Counted from the stretch's first letter, positions 35,478-47,045 are shown. The stretch is DNA of 64,000 nt from Diphasiastrum complanatum (GCA_029204225.1 CM055111.1:45831255-45895254); one strand, 5' to 3'. Translations and numbers: made by a program. The notes: generated by a model from the letters alone, not told the origin.

Positions 35478-35800
35478 TTGATCTTCTTCTTCTTCTTGAG
35501 CTTGGATGATGAAGCATTAGAGGAATCATCTTCCTCCTCATCTTTGTCTTTGGATTTGACTTTGTCCTTGCTTGAGGATTGTTGATATTGGTTCTTGCTC
35601 CTCTCTTTGTGCTTATACTTGGCAAAGAGAGCTTTGCCATCATTATGAGTGAGAGAAAGCTTGTCCATCCTCAAGATCTTGTACTCTTGTCTTGATTCTT
35701 CTGAAATTAGCACACTTTGGAGAGCCTCCAAACTTGGTAGCTCCTCCTTAATGGCATAGGATTGGACAAGATTATCAAATTCACTTCTCAAGCCATTGAG
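35478..35800 (-). pseudogene. Element C gag, C-terminal part
   Basis: Minus-strand frame with LRSEFDNLVQSYAIKEELPSLEALQSVLISEESRQEY, the end of the copia capsid region, and a Lys/Ser-rich linker to the zinc knuckle. A one-base loss in the zinc knuckle (about 35470) shifts the frame and removes one Cys. Cut at 35800 by element D. Confidence 0.85.
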
Positions 35801-36482
35801 TGTTAAAAATTCACAATTCTAGCTTGACTAGTTTTGGTCATATGACTTGTAAATAGTTAGATGGTCATGATGTGGCTTGTCACACGTGCCAAATAGCATA
35901 ATATTCCATTCATAAGGATGTTCTCAAGTAGACCTAAGTGTTAGAACCTTTGGAATGAGTCCAAATTATGCTTAGATACAAGGGAGAAAAAATAGGAGCT
36001 ATTTTTGGTAATTTTTGCATTGTTGAGGGATCCCCAAGATTCCAACCCTAACTTGGTAGGGATGAAAGATCCACCAAAATTAGCATTAGGGATAGGTTTA
36101 GGGCTACTCATACCTACCCAAAACCGTGATGGATCATGTATATATAGGTGATGATATCTCACCAAAATCAATCAAGCAATTTCATGTTTTTTCTCTCATA
36201 ATGGTGCAATTGCTCTCTATGTTTATAATTGTTTGAGTACTTGTGATTACTAATGATTATAGGATTGAATGTAGGTCTGGTGTACAGTACTCAGACTGTG
36301 GGAGGCCGTACTTTCACACGTGTGAAGCCTTCTTCAAGGATTTGGGCCATTTAGTGAGGTTCAAGCATAGATTTTTGATGGATTTTGATGGTTCAACTTG
36401 TGCTAATCTTATGAAATCATAATCTATTGTTTCCCTCATCATTTCAAGTGTTTTAGGAACCTTATTTGCTGTAATTTTTACA
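35801..36482 (+). repeat. 5' LTR of element D
   Basis: 682 bp, TGTTAAAAAT...AATTTTTACA with matched ends; followed by TGGTATCAGAGCC. CACACGTGTG at 36315-36324. Confidence 0.9.
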
Positions 36483-36495
36483 TGGTATCAGAGCC
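36483..36495 (+). other. Primer binding site, initiator tRNA-Met type (D)
   Basis: TGGTATCAGAGCC directly after the LTR. Confidence 0.9.
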
Positions 36496-37293
36496 TAAAG
36501 GCTGAAATGAGCTAAATCCTTGGTTTTCATTCAATTTGATCACAATTTTTGATCTAAATCTTGTGTAGATTGGATCTTAGCATCTAGTATTGATTCTAGA
36601 ACTCGAAGTGAGTCAAATACATTGGAGATTGGTGTTGTGTGACTTCATTTGCAGGTGTTTAGGTGTCTAAAACCAGAGGCAAAGTTGAATTCAATTCACA
36701 TTACCAAGATAGCAAGTTTTGCTTGCTCCAAGCATTGATTTCTAAGCAAGTTTTGGAGGTGATTTCATAGAGGAGGCTTTCTAGCATTCAAGGAGAGGGA
36801 AGATCAGAGTTTTGGGGACTCTTCAAGGCTGTTCTAAGGTGTAGTAAACACCTCCTAAAGTGATTTAGGTTCAGTCCAACCATTGCTTGACTTATGCACC
36901 AAATTAGATCAATTTTTCATCAATTTTGATCATTTTTTGCTTGTGATTGGATAGTAGATTGTGTTGCATCCTCATTAAGTTACATTTAGATCTTTTACAA
37001 GTGATTTTGGAAGTATATTAGGTTGCTGAAATTCACTCTTTATCAGATCATTTGGAAGCTTTAATGTTCTTTATAGAAAGAGGGGCAATTCTACTAGTAT
37101 TGTCTACTTCAATCAAGCAAGTGCATTGTTTCTAGTATTCTATGATTTGATTTTGTTAGAGATCATTCTTAGATCTTTATAGGAATTCTATTACTGATCT
37201 TTTCAGGTCCCTAAGAAGTGGGATAAGGTAGACCTTCAATCAAATCAATAGAAGTAACCTTCATTTGTGTCAAGTCCTTGATTAGGAGACTAG

Positions 37294-39427
37294 ATGGCAT
37301 CTATAAATGCATATCTTTTGGATACTAATGAAAGGCTCAACAAAACTAACTATTCCATATGGAAAGATAGAATGGAATCTATCATGATCATGCAAGATCT
37401 GATGGAAATTGTAAATGGTAAGGAGGCTGAACCTATTCATCCTCAAGAAAAAGCCAAATACATCAAGAGGTGCAATGTTCCACTACATTGCATAAAAATG
37501 AATGTTGCAAATGAACTCTTAAGAGAGGTAGGAGATTGCACTTCAGCTCAAGATGCTTGGGAGACTTTGCAAAAGGTCTATGAATCCAAGAACCAAACTA
37601 GAATGTTAGCTTTGAAGAATCAAATCTATAGAAGCTATCAAAAGAAAGGAGAGAGTGCACATACTTTTGTCCTAAGAGTAAAGGAATTGAACAAAGAGCT
37701 AGCCTTTATAGGTGACCCTATCAAGGATGAAGAGCTTGTTCAACTCATATTGAATGGACTAAGCTTTGAATTTGACAATTTGGTTCAAGGATATGCAATT
37801 ATGGGTAAGCTACCCATACTTGAAGAACTCCAAGGCACACTCATGGTCGAGGAATCAAGAAGGAGCCAAATGCAAGAGAGGATGGATAGGCTTTCCATCC
37901 AAGGTGGAGATGACCAAGCTCTCTTCACCAAAGGCAAAGGCAAGTCCAAAGGCAAAGGATCAACATTCAAGAAGTCTACAAAGCTTGAGGATCAAGAAGG
38001 ACCCCCAAAGGCATCTCCATCAACCACCAAAGTCAAGAAGGACAAATCAAAGGTGAAGTGCTACTATTGTAGCAAGATGGGGCATTATGCCTCGGAATGC
38101 TTCAAGAGGAAGAAAGATCAAAGCCAAGCCAACATGAGGAAAGAGGAGGAGGAGGAGAGTTCACATGAGGACTCTCTCATGATGTCCATATTGTCTTCAA
38201 CAAGCTTCAAAGGAGAAGATCCTTGGTGGATTGACTCGGGTGCTAGTTCACACATGACTAGTAAAAGGGAGTTTTTCTCTTCTCTCTTATCTTATGATGG
38301 ACCTATAAAGTCTATCTATACAGCAAATGATGAAGCTTGTAAAATTGAAGGAGTTGGTAGCATTCCCCTTTGCTTAGGATCTTCCAAAAAGATCAACATA
38401 GAAGGTGTTTTGTACATTCCTACAATAACAAAGAATCTACTAAGTGTTGGCCAAATGGTAGACAATGGTTTCAATGTTGACTTTGCTTCAAATGAATGTT
38501 TCATCAAGAAGAAGGGTAAGATAGTGGCTAAGGGCACTAGACTTGGCAAACTTTATAAGCTGGATGCATTTGTGGATACTAATGTTGTCATGTTGTCCGA
38601 GAAGAGCAAGATATCTACCTTTATTTTATGGCACAAAAGACTTGGACATGTCAACTTGGGTTCCATGGAGGCTATGATCAAGGAGGAGTATGCTTTAGGC
38701 CTACCAAGGTCTATTGGGAAGGAAGACAAGGTTTGTGAAGCTTGTGCCTTATCCAAGGCACATAAGAAGGTGTTTCCTAACTCCATCACAAAGTCATCTC
38801 ATCCTCTTGAACTCATACACTCGGATGTGCACATTGCTAGCACCAAATCTAATGGAGGTTCATCCATGTTTTTAACCTTCATTGATGACTACTCAAGATA
38901 TTGTTGGGTGTTCTTACTTTCCTTCAAGTCTCAAGTATTTGATACTTTTGTAAAGTTCAAGTTGTTTGTGGAAAAGCATCATAATCATAGCATCAAGATT
39001 CTTAGAAGTGACAATGGTGGAGAATTCATCTCCAATGAGTTCAAGGCCTTTTGTGAGGAGGAAGGGATCAAGAAAGAGACTTCTTGTCCTTACACTCCTC
39101 AACAAAATGGAGTTGCTGAAAGAAGGAATAGAACATTATGTGAATGTTCTAAGGCTTTAAGATTAGATGCTTGTTTGCCCAAATCCTTTTGGGGTGAGTC
39201 TCTTGTATGTGCAAACTACTTGATGAATAGGGTGTCTTGCAAAGCAATTGAAGGCAAAACTCCTTATGAGATGTTGTATGGAAAGAAACCCAATCTTAAT
39301 CACTTGAAAGTTTTTGGGTGTATATGTTATGTGCATGTGCCATTGGAAACAAGAACCAAGGAGGATCCATCTTCCACAAGAGGGATCATGCTTGGATATG
39401 CAAGCTCAAGCAAGGGCTACAAAGTGA
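37294..39427 (+). pseudogene. Element D gag, protease and integrase, uninterrupted but truncated
   Basis: About 711 codons without a stop. ATG 37294 opens MASINAYLLDTNERLNKTNYSIWK (gag). Residues about 60-200 are the UBN2-type capsid region; a Lys-rich linker precedes the zinc knuckle CYYCSKMGHYASEC (about residue 256). The protease WWIDSGASSHM is near residue 311, pre-integrase LWHKRLGHVNLGSM near 445, and integrase HSDVHI, LRSDNGGEF and NGVAERRNRT near 509, 570 and 605, so the DDE triad is intact. It ends at GYKV in the integrase C-terminal part; codons after 39427 are foreign. Best preserved coding stretch among the retroelements here. Confidence 0.93.
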
Positions 39428-40324
39428 ACACGAGGGATCAAATGTTGACGGATCCCCTCAGTGCGGACATTCAGCCCGGCGGTGTTTTCCTCCACATCCA
39501 TAGCACCTAACTGAGTGAAGTATGCCATCACCTCTAAGTTGATAGGCATACATCGGTAACAGATTCCCCTTAGGATCTTCCACAAAATAGACTGGTAGGC
39601 TGTCATGGTCCTCCATTTAATGCGGTGACATGCAAGAGGATATAACCAAAACTTCTACCTTGCCACTGTTTGTTGAAGAAACTCGTGATTTAGATGGATC
39701 AATCTGACATCCATCCTTCTGGTGAGCTCCTTGTTGGCTTGATTCTGCTTCTGACCGTTGAACCGCTGGATCTTGTTGTCGACAAGCCTGTTGCTCTATA
39801 TTTTGTCCTTTTAACAAGCGTAGATTCTTGATTGGACACCTGGTACTTGGATGATCCCCAAAGTAGAAGGCACATTCATCCTTTTCAAGAAACTTAATAG
39901 AGCGAGCATAAGCTTGCTGATAGCTTGAACTGCAAGGTTCTTGGTCTTCCGCTGCACTTGATCTACTTGACCTTGCTGCACTTTGTTGCCTTGCATGGGG
40001 TTCCATTCTTGTTGGATCATTGTTCGTTGTCGACTTTTGTTCCTCTGATTCCCCATCTGGATAGGAAAAATCCTTCTTCTCGAGTGAGATTTCCATCAAG
40101 ACAGCATCCTTACAAAGTTGTGCAAGCGACGCATAGGATGCTAACTCTTCCATACCAGATCTGATCCTTTTGGGCAGTCCGACATAGTATTTTGTCACGA
40201 TGATCTGTTGGGGAATCGGGGGATTACAATCTTTTACTAGATGATAGATCCAATAGGTGTAGTCTAGGATTGTTTCAGCAGGGAACTTTTTTAATTTCGA
40301 TAATCCTACAAGGACGGTCTCCAT
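39428..40324 (-). pseudogene. Antisense gypsy gag with zinc knuckle
   Basis: Minus-strand frame 40324-39617 begins METVLVGLSKLKKFPAET and has a gag-like helical region (YWIYHLVKDCNPPIPQQ, YYVGLPKRIRSGMEELASYA), an acidic and Gln-rich middle and CAFYFGDHPSTRCP, a degenerate zinc knuckle. After a TAA it continues MEDHDSLPVYFVEDPKGNLLPMY and a good zinc knuckle CYGCGGKHRRAEC (about 39505-39467), ending at the copia junction. The lineage looks like Ty3/gypsy. The reverse transcriptase that should follow has been removed by the junction at about 39427. Confidence 0.7.
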
Positions 40325-40829
40325 AGTTCAGCACTAGAATGTCGCAAAGTAGCTGGTTGGTGAATTGCTTCAAGGTTTGCTCAATGACTCTGGTGTTCCA
40401 ACCCTTTTTCTTTTTTTTTTGGGAGATGGAGAAGAAGAAAAAGAGAAGAGAATCGGTAAACGGTGGATTAGTATGGATGAGAATAGAGACAGAAATGGAT
40501 TTATCTAGCAGAGATGGAGATAGAAGATGGAATAGAGATGAGACAGAAGAATGATGGATGGATAGTGGTTGATGTGGAGGGAACTAATCAGCTTGATCTG
40601 AGGTTCATTCACTTGATTCAGGCCAGGAATGTTGGATCTTGATGGATAATGTGACTACAACCTAGATTTGACAAGATCTGATCAGTTTCAGTTGGCTAAT
40701 AGTGTGATTTTAGTCTTTTTTCTGGGTTTTTTTTTTTCTTAAGATTTCTTCAGATCTGAGTGAATCTAACCTTCAACCTTCCTACAGTAGCTGTATTTGG
40801 ACCATTTCTAGACAATGTGAGTTTTTCAA
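40325..40829. other. Gene-free stretch
   Basis: Upstream part of the antisense gypsy remnant, with a weak continuation of gag-like frame (TLKQFTNQLLCDILVLN near 40370-40330), a T10 tract at 40411-40420 and purine-rich sequence. Nothing else supported. Confidence 0.4.
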
Positions 40830-42370
40830 GGATTCTTAAGGACAGATTTGTCAGGATCTAGAAAAAACTCAGTTTCTTGGCACTTTTTGGCAATTTTTCT
40901 TGGATATTTTAAAATCTAACTATTGGAACTTTACAAACTTTTACAGTAGCCAGATCTAGCCTAGATCTATCTATAAAACTCTTTGCAAAGGTTACTTCCT
41001 AGCGGATCTTAAAAAATCATGGAAAAAGTGCAATTTTTGGGGTTTTTTTGCAAAATTTTAAGATTTTCTAGGAACAAACTCTTGTAGACTGGTATGCACT
41101 TTTATTTTAGTCAGATTCAGCTGCTCACCAAGCTGCGAGAGTTACTTCCCAAGGCAACTCAAAAAATCCTGAAAAAAGTGCATTTTTTTGGGGTTCGTTT
41201 GCAAAATTTTAATACTTTCTAAGAACAAACCCGTGCAGACTGCTATGAACTTGTATCTCAGTCAGATTCAGCTGCTCACCAAGCTGCAAGAGCTACTTTT
41301 CAAGGAAACTCAAAAAATATTGAAAAAGGTGCATTTTTTTGGGGTTTTTTTGCAAAATTTTAAGATTTTCTGGGAACAAACCCTCGTGGACTAGTATGCA
41401 CTTGTATTCAAGTTAGATTCAGCTTCTCACCAAGCTGCGAGAGTTACTGCCCAAGGAAACTCAAAAAATCTTGAGAAAAGTGCAGTTTTTGAGGTTTTTT
41501 GCAAAATTTTAAGATTTTCTAGGAACAAACCCTTGCAGACTGGTATGCACTTGTATCTCAGTTAGATTTAGTTGCTCACCAAGCTGCAAGAGCTACTTCC
41601 CAAGGAAACTCAAAAAATCTTGAAAAAGGTGCATTTTTTTGGGGTTCTTTTGCAAAATTTTAGGATTTTCTGGGAACAAACCCTTGCAGACTGGTATGCA
41701 CTTGTATCTCAGTCAAATTCAGCTGCTCACCAAGCTGCAAGAGTTACTTCCTTAGGAAACTCAAAAAATCTTGAAAAAACTGCATTTTTTTTTGGGGGGG
41801 GGGGGGGTTTGGCCAAATTTTGAGATTTTTTGGGAACTAATCTTTGCAGGCTGGTATGTGCTTGTATCTAAGTCAAATCCACTTGCTTACCAAGCTGCAA
41901 GAGTTACTTCCCAAAGAAACTCAAAAATTTGCTATCTGAGAAGGTTCTAGGCCACTTTTTGCTCTTGGGAATCTTCACAGGGGCACTTTTTTTGGGATCT
42001 AACTCTCGCAGACTTCTCTGTGTCCTTGTCTCAGTGAGATGGAACTTTAGAGAGCTCTGCGAAGGTTACTTCCCAAGGAAACTCAAAAATATGTTGTTTG
42101 AGAAGTTTCTAGGCCATTTTTTGCTCTTGGGAGCCTTCACAGGGGCATTTTTTTTGGGATCTAACTCTCGCAGACTTCTCTGTGTCCTTGTCTCAGTGAG
42201 ATGGAACTTCAGGGAGCTCTGCGAAGGTTAGTTTTGAGTTTTGAAATTTTTTTTGATTTTACAAAGAATTTTTGAATTTTTTTTGGGTTTTTCTCTATTT
42301 TTTCAAAATCTGATGGGAATTAATCCTCGCAGGCTTCTATGCAGGTCTGGGACAGTACCCTGGAGCTGCA
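40830..42370 (+). repeat. Tandem array of about nine 150-160 bp units
   Basis: A recurring module (GCAAAATTTTAAGATTTTCT, then GAACAAACCCTTGCAGACTG, CTCACCAAGCTGCGAGAG, TTACTTCCCAAGG). The anchor AAGCTGC or its equivalent recurs at about 40979, 41131, 41282, 41433, 41582, 41733, 41893, 42053 and 42215. Spacing is about 151 bp on the left and 160-162 bp on the right, and the right-hand units share a different filler, so two sub-arrays of different age are present. Open frames across it are by-products of the repeat. It contains T9G14 at 41785-41807. Confidence 0.85.
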
Positions 42371-42651
42371 ACCAGTCATGTGAAGACTCATGCCCACTGG
42401 TTTTTGAGAAATCAAAATCTGATGAGATTTTGCCTCTCTTTTTCCCTCCAAAAATAGATTTTGAGATTTTTTTCTGATTTTTATGGATTTTATGGATTAA
42501 TAAAGGGATTGGATGTTTGGATCTGATCCTTCCACCCCACAGTCTCTCCCTACAGTTGAAACAAACAAAAAAATCACGAAAAAATGGCAAAAACTAACAC
42601 TACTCACACTATTCTACCTCTAAAATCCGATTTTTTGGTGAAAATGAATGG

Positions 42652-42662
42652 TGAGAGAGAAG

Positions 42663-42738
<76 letters not shown>

Positions 42739-42745
42739 GAGGAAG
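42652..42745 (+). repeat. GA microsatellite 1
   Basis: Nearly pure (GA)n run with one GAC interruption. The long Arg-Glu frame over it is an artefact of the repeat. Confidence 0.9.
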
Positions 42746-42907
42746 AAATTTAGAAAACTATGCAGCGAAGCGAGTGTGTGGCGCTCTCCGGCAACAGCGC
42801 CACTATTGTATCGTCGATGTAGCATAGGGGTCCGTCACTGGGAGCGGAACCTCACCTTCACCTACATAGCAAAAAGAGAGAGGGAGAGGAGAGAGGGGAG
42901 AAAGAGA

Positions 42908-42908
42908 G

Positions 42909-42998
<90 letters not shown>
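42908..42998 (+). repeat. GA microsatellite 2
   Basis: Pure (GA)n run of about 90 bp. It lies 160 bp from the first one. Confidence 0.92.
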
Positions 42999-43001
<3 letters not shown>

Positions 43002-43100
43002 CCTAGGTTGAGAAAGGCTTTGGGGGCTTGAGCGCCTACCCAAAGCTATTCTATCCCAACATAGAGAGCCACTAGGTAAGGCTTGGCCTACAGTATTTTA

Positions 43101-43895
43101 TGTTAAAATTGAAAAACAATCCATATTGATATTTTGGCTTGCTACAAATGTTGTACCATGCAAGTATGTAGCTCATTAATGCAAAATGCCAAGTTTGGCC
43201 TACATAGAACTTGAGCTACATGCTTATGTATTATCTAATTTGATAAATGCAACTTGCATATAGTTTGTAGACATAGAATTAGCATGATTATGCTTGTAGA
43301 AACTCGTGGCAACTCACATGCATTAATTGTAAGTGATCCATAGTGACATGCAAGGCATGCACAAAGTTTAATGGACACATGCATGATGATTTGGACATTT
43401 CTAGTTAGAACTAGTACACTTGTAAAAAGTTGGTAGAATTTCATGCATGACAAGTGACAAATGTCACATAGACTCTAGATGTCACTTTAGATGTCATTTT
43501 GGAATGGATAGATATGGTTCTACCTCGAGCTACCTCAATCTCCATAAATATGTGTAGCTCTCCACACAATCAATGATGAAGAACCAAAGTTTTGTAACTA
43601 TCTCATGCCATGTTGGATCTAAACAAATATTGCTTGTTATCTCTCTAGCTCTCTCTCTCTAACTCGTGTTGAGGCTAATGCTCATACATTGAAATCTTGT
43701 ATTTTTAATCATTCTTTGATTCATTGCTATTATATTCTGTTGATTAGCATGCTAGATTGTGGATTAGCCATTTCTTCTAAACTAGATTTTGTTGATCAAC
43801 CTAAAATCAGGTTATAGTGCCAATCACAAAGCTTAATTAAGATCAGTCACTCTTGTGGACATTCTCCACACGTGTGAATTCTGGAAAATTTGTCA
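43101..43895 (+). repeat. 5' LTR of copia A2
   Basis: 795 bp, TGTTAAAATTG...AATTTGTCA. CACACGTGTG at 43867-43876. It shares variants such as AAATATTGCTTG and ATACATTGAAATCTTG with the LTR at 48349-49064, while both A1 LTRs differ there. Confidence 0.92.
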
Positions 43896-43908
43896 TGGTA
43901 TCAGAGCC
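43896..43908 (+). other. Primer binding site, initiator tRNA-Met type (A2)
   Basis: TGGTATCAGAGCC directly after the LTR end. Confidence 0.9.
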
Positions 43909-44664
43909 ACATTAAGCTTTGCATGCTAACAACTCTAATTATACAAGACACTGAGAGCTAAATCGAACAAAAAAACAGTTTTGCACTTTTTCTAACCTTT
44001 CTCTGAAGTGTATTTGGATCAAATCGGACTTGAACTGAATTTTTAGACCTGAATTGAGGAAGTACGGAATTCTGGAATTCCGCACATGTGAAAATCAAAG
44101 TTTTTTAGTCCCTTTGTTCTCCTTACTTATAGATCCAAAGATAGCAATGTTATAGCTTATGGAAAGCATTTGATCTGTACTTTCCATAGAAATTAAAACC
44201 AAATCAATCTGATGTGTCTAGCAAGAGTTATAAGCTCTTAAAGAGGATAGGGATAGGTCCAAAATCCGAGTGACAGCATTTTGATTTGATTCAATTATAC
44301 TTTGTTCTGAATCCATTGTTTTGAACATCCAACACAAGAAACTGTAGATCAAGACTGAGTTTGAAGTATTTGAACACCCTTTGAGCCTTCTGAGTGTCAA
44401 TAGTGTTTTCTTTTGAAGCATTTCACACATGCCAAAAGTAGGAATCAAACCAGCCAAAGTGTCTCAAACCACTTTTTGTGTCTGATCTAGATAACTTGTC
44501 TTGTTGAATATTTGAGATTCATCTCATATGTAGTTGCAAGTGTTTCACATATGAAGGTAGTTCAACCTTGAAAATACCTATAGTGAAAGAGAGCAGCAAC
44601 TCTAAATCTGATAGGAACAAGCTCAAACATATTTTAATCCAATAACTAAGAAGTCTTCATTATA

Positions 44665-45252
44665 ATGGCATCTCAAGAAGGATATCTTCTAGAAGCCAGT
44701 GAAAGACTAAACACTTCTAATTACTCAATTTGGAAGTTAAGAATGGAGTCTGTTTTGATTCTCCAGGATGTTATGGATATTGTGCTTGGTGTTGAGGAGG
44801 AGCCTCAAGCATAGGCTGAAATTCCTAAATATAAGAAGAGAGCTAGAATGGCTCTACATTTCATTAAGATGAATGTATCTAATGAAATTTTGAGAGAGAT
44901 AGAATCTTGCACTACAGCCAAAGAAGCTTGGGATGCACTAAAGACCATCTATGAAACAAAGAATACTTCTAGAATACTCACTCTTAGGAATCAGATTTTC
45001 CAAAGTTTCCAAAGAAGTGAAGAGAGTGCATCTAACTATGTTCTAAGAGTTAAAGATTTACATAGAGAGCTTTCCTATATTGGTGTTACCATTAACCAAG
45101 TTGAGCTAGTCTAAGTCATACTGAATGGCTTAAGAGATGACTATGATAATCTTGTTCAGTCTTTTGCTATTAAGGAGAAGTTACCTAATCTAGAAACTCT
45201 CCAAGGAATTCTTATTTCTGAAGAATTTAGACAAAGCTATAAACTCTCCAGG
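44665..45252 (+). pseudogene. Copia A2 gag
   Basis: ATG 44665 starts MASQEGYLLEASERLNTSNYSIWKLRMESVL, parallel to A1. Codon 50 is TAG (44812-44814), identical in place to A1; a second stop (TAA or TAG type) lies near 45113 after NQVELV. Without these two stops the frame would run through into the protease frame at 45253, so A2 retains the correct gag phase that A1 lost at 14877. Confidence 0.85.
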
Positions 45253-47045
45253 ATGAACAAACTTGAACATGGTGGAAGTAACAAAGCCCTTTTTGTCAAA
45301 GGCAAGCAGAAAGGAAGGAGTAAGAACCAATTCTCTCAAGCATACAACAAAGACAAAGCCAAAGATCGAGATCAAGACGGTGAAGAGGATGAAATATCTC
45401 ATCCCTCTAACTCAAAAACCAAGAAGAAGAAAGTGAAGTGCTTCTTCTGTGGCAAAAAGGGGCACTATGCCTCTAATTGCTTTGAGAAGAAAAACCAACT
45501 CAAGCAAACTAATCTCTCCAAAGAGATTGAAAAAGATTTTGTTGTAGGTGATGGAGAAGGATCACTTATGATGTCCAGTTTTTCTTCATCACCTTTCAAG
45601 AAAGATGGAACTTGGTACATAGATAGTGGAGCCTCTTCACATATGTGCTGTTCAAAGGAGTCATTTGACTCAATCTTACCTTTCAAAGGACTCAAGAGAT
45701 CTATTTACACAGCTAATGATCATGAGTGTCCAATAGAAGGACTTGGCAACATTTCATTAAAACTTGCTTCTTCAAAAGTTCTTGCACTTTCTAATGTTCT
45801 TTTCATTCCAAAACTTACAGAGAACTTAATTAGTGTGGGAAAGTTGCTTGATAATGGTTGTGATGTAAAGTTCAACTCCAATACTTGTTTTATCAAGAGA
45901 AAAGATGAGATCCTTGCTGATGGAACTAGATGTGGTAGAATTTTTAAGTTGGAGAATGCAAACCTTTGTGAAGTTGTTTTGTTATCTAAGGAGGAGCTGT
46001 GGCATAGAAGGTTGGGACATCCTAACTTTACATCTATGTCTTCTATGGTTAAGAAGGAGAAGGCTATTGGTCTTCCAAAATTACTTTCTAAAGATTTCAA
46101 GCCTTGTGAGACTTGTGTCATGGCAAAGTCACACAAAAGCCATATCAGAAGTCTTTTATAAAGACTACTTATCCATTGGAACTCATGCATTCAGATGTAC
46201 ATTTTTCCTCTTCTAGAAGTATTGGTGGTGCAACATGTTTTGTCACCTTTATTGATGACTTTACTAGATACACTTGGTTGTATCTACTTTCTTCAAAGGC
46301 TATGGTTTTTTATCACTTCCTTATCTTCAAAGCTTATGTAATAAAATAGTTTTCTTGCAAAGTCAAAGCTTTAAAGATGCGATGGAGGAGGTGAATATAT
46401 CTCCAACAAGTTTCATAATTATTGTGAAGGTGAAGGAATAAAGAGAGAATTTTCTTGTGCCTATTCTCCATTTCAAAATGGAGTAGCTGAGAGGAAAAAA
46501 AGATCTTGATGTGAATGTGCTAAAGCAATTCAAGTAGCAGCTTCTTTGCCTATTGAATATTGGGGTGAAGCTATAAATTGTGCAAACTATTTGTGCAATA
46601 GATTACCTCACAATGCTCTTGCTGGAAAAACACCTTTTGAAGTCTTGTTTCAGAAAAAACCTAAGGTAGATCACCTTAGAGTTTTTGGTTGTACTTGCTT
46701 TGTTTCTATGCCCTTGGAAACAAGATAAAGAGATGATCCTAATTCTATTAAAGGGATCATGGATGGATATGCATCCAACAAGAACGCTTACAGGATCTAC
46801 GTTCCCTCTACCTCAACTACAATTGAGAGTAGAGATGTGATATTCCATGAAGATCAAAAATACATTCTTGAGAAGGCCGAGTTCAAAGATTCTCACAAAG
46901 ATACTCCAATCATCACCCTTGAAGATCATCATGGAGAGATGGGGTCGAGATTTGAGGAGGAGTCACCTCGAATTTTTTCACCAAGGAGATCTCAAAGAGA
47001 AAGATCCGAGCCTAGAAGGCTTACCTATGAAGATAGAGGAAAGCG
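45253..47045 (+). pseudogene. Copia A2 gag end, protease and integrase
   Basis: 45253-46161 is open: zinc knuckle CFFCGKKGHYASNC (about 45439), protease with intact DSGASSHM (about 45626), pre-integrase HRRLGHPN. A one-base loss at about 46135 shifts into 46113-46349 (HSDVHFSSSRS, FIDDFTRYTWLYL); a stop near 46347, a one-base gain near 46375 and a TGA near 46507 follow, and NGVAERKK remains. 46546-46728 and 46759-47045 complete the integrase C-terminus and linker (IFSPRRSQRERSEPRRLTYED). Truncated before the reverse transcriptase. Confidence 0.87.

Larger units (their letters stand above)
31513..35800 (-). mobile_element. Copia element C, antisense, 5' side missing
   Basis: Minus-strand element with a 3' LTR (31513-32249) and pol and gag up to codon LNGLRSEFDNL at about 35795. 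There it is interrupted by the LTR of element D (35801). The remaining gag start and 5' LTR are not found to the right of D in this window. Related to family A in protein sequence but with a different LTR. Confidence 0.88.
35801..39427 (+). mobile_element. Copia element D, 5' half
   Basis: 5' LTR (35801-36482), primer site (36483-36495), leader and a long open gag-pol frame to about 39427, where it switches abruptly to antisense gypsy gag. Reverse transcriptase, RNase H and the 3' LTR are missing. It inserted into gag of element C. Confidence 0.9.
43101..47045 (+). mobile_element. Copia A2, sense 5' half of a family A element
   Basis: 5' LTR 43101-43895, primer site 43896-43908, leader, gag, protease and integrase in the order of A1. 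It breaks off at about 47045, after the linker RLTYEDRGK. The 5 bp before the LTR are TTTTA (43096-43100). The missing 3' part is probably the inverted block 48349-49948. Confidence 0.9.

Noticed and set aside
42584-43043. Long open frames of Arg-Glu and Ser-Leu repeats
   Set aside because: They are translations of the two GA microsatellites, with no complex sequence; not genes.
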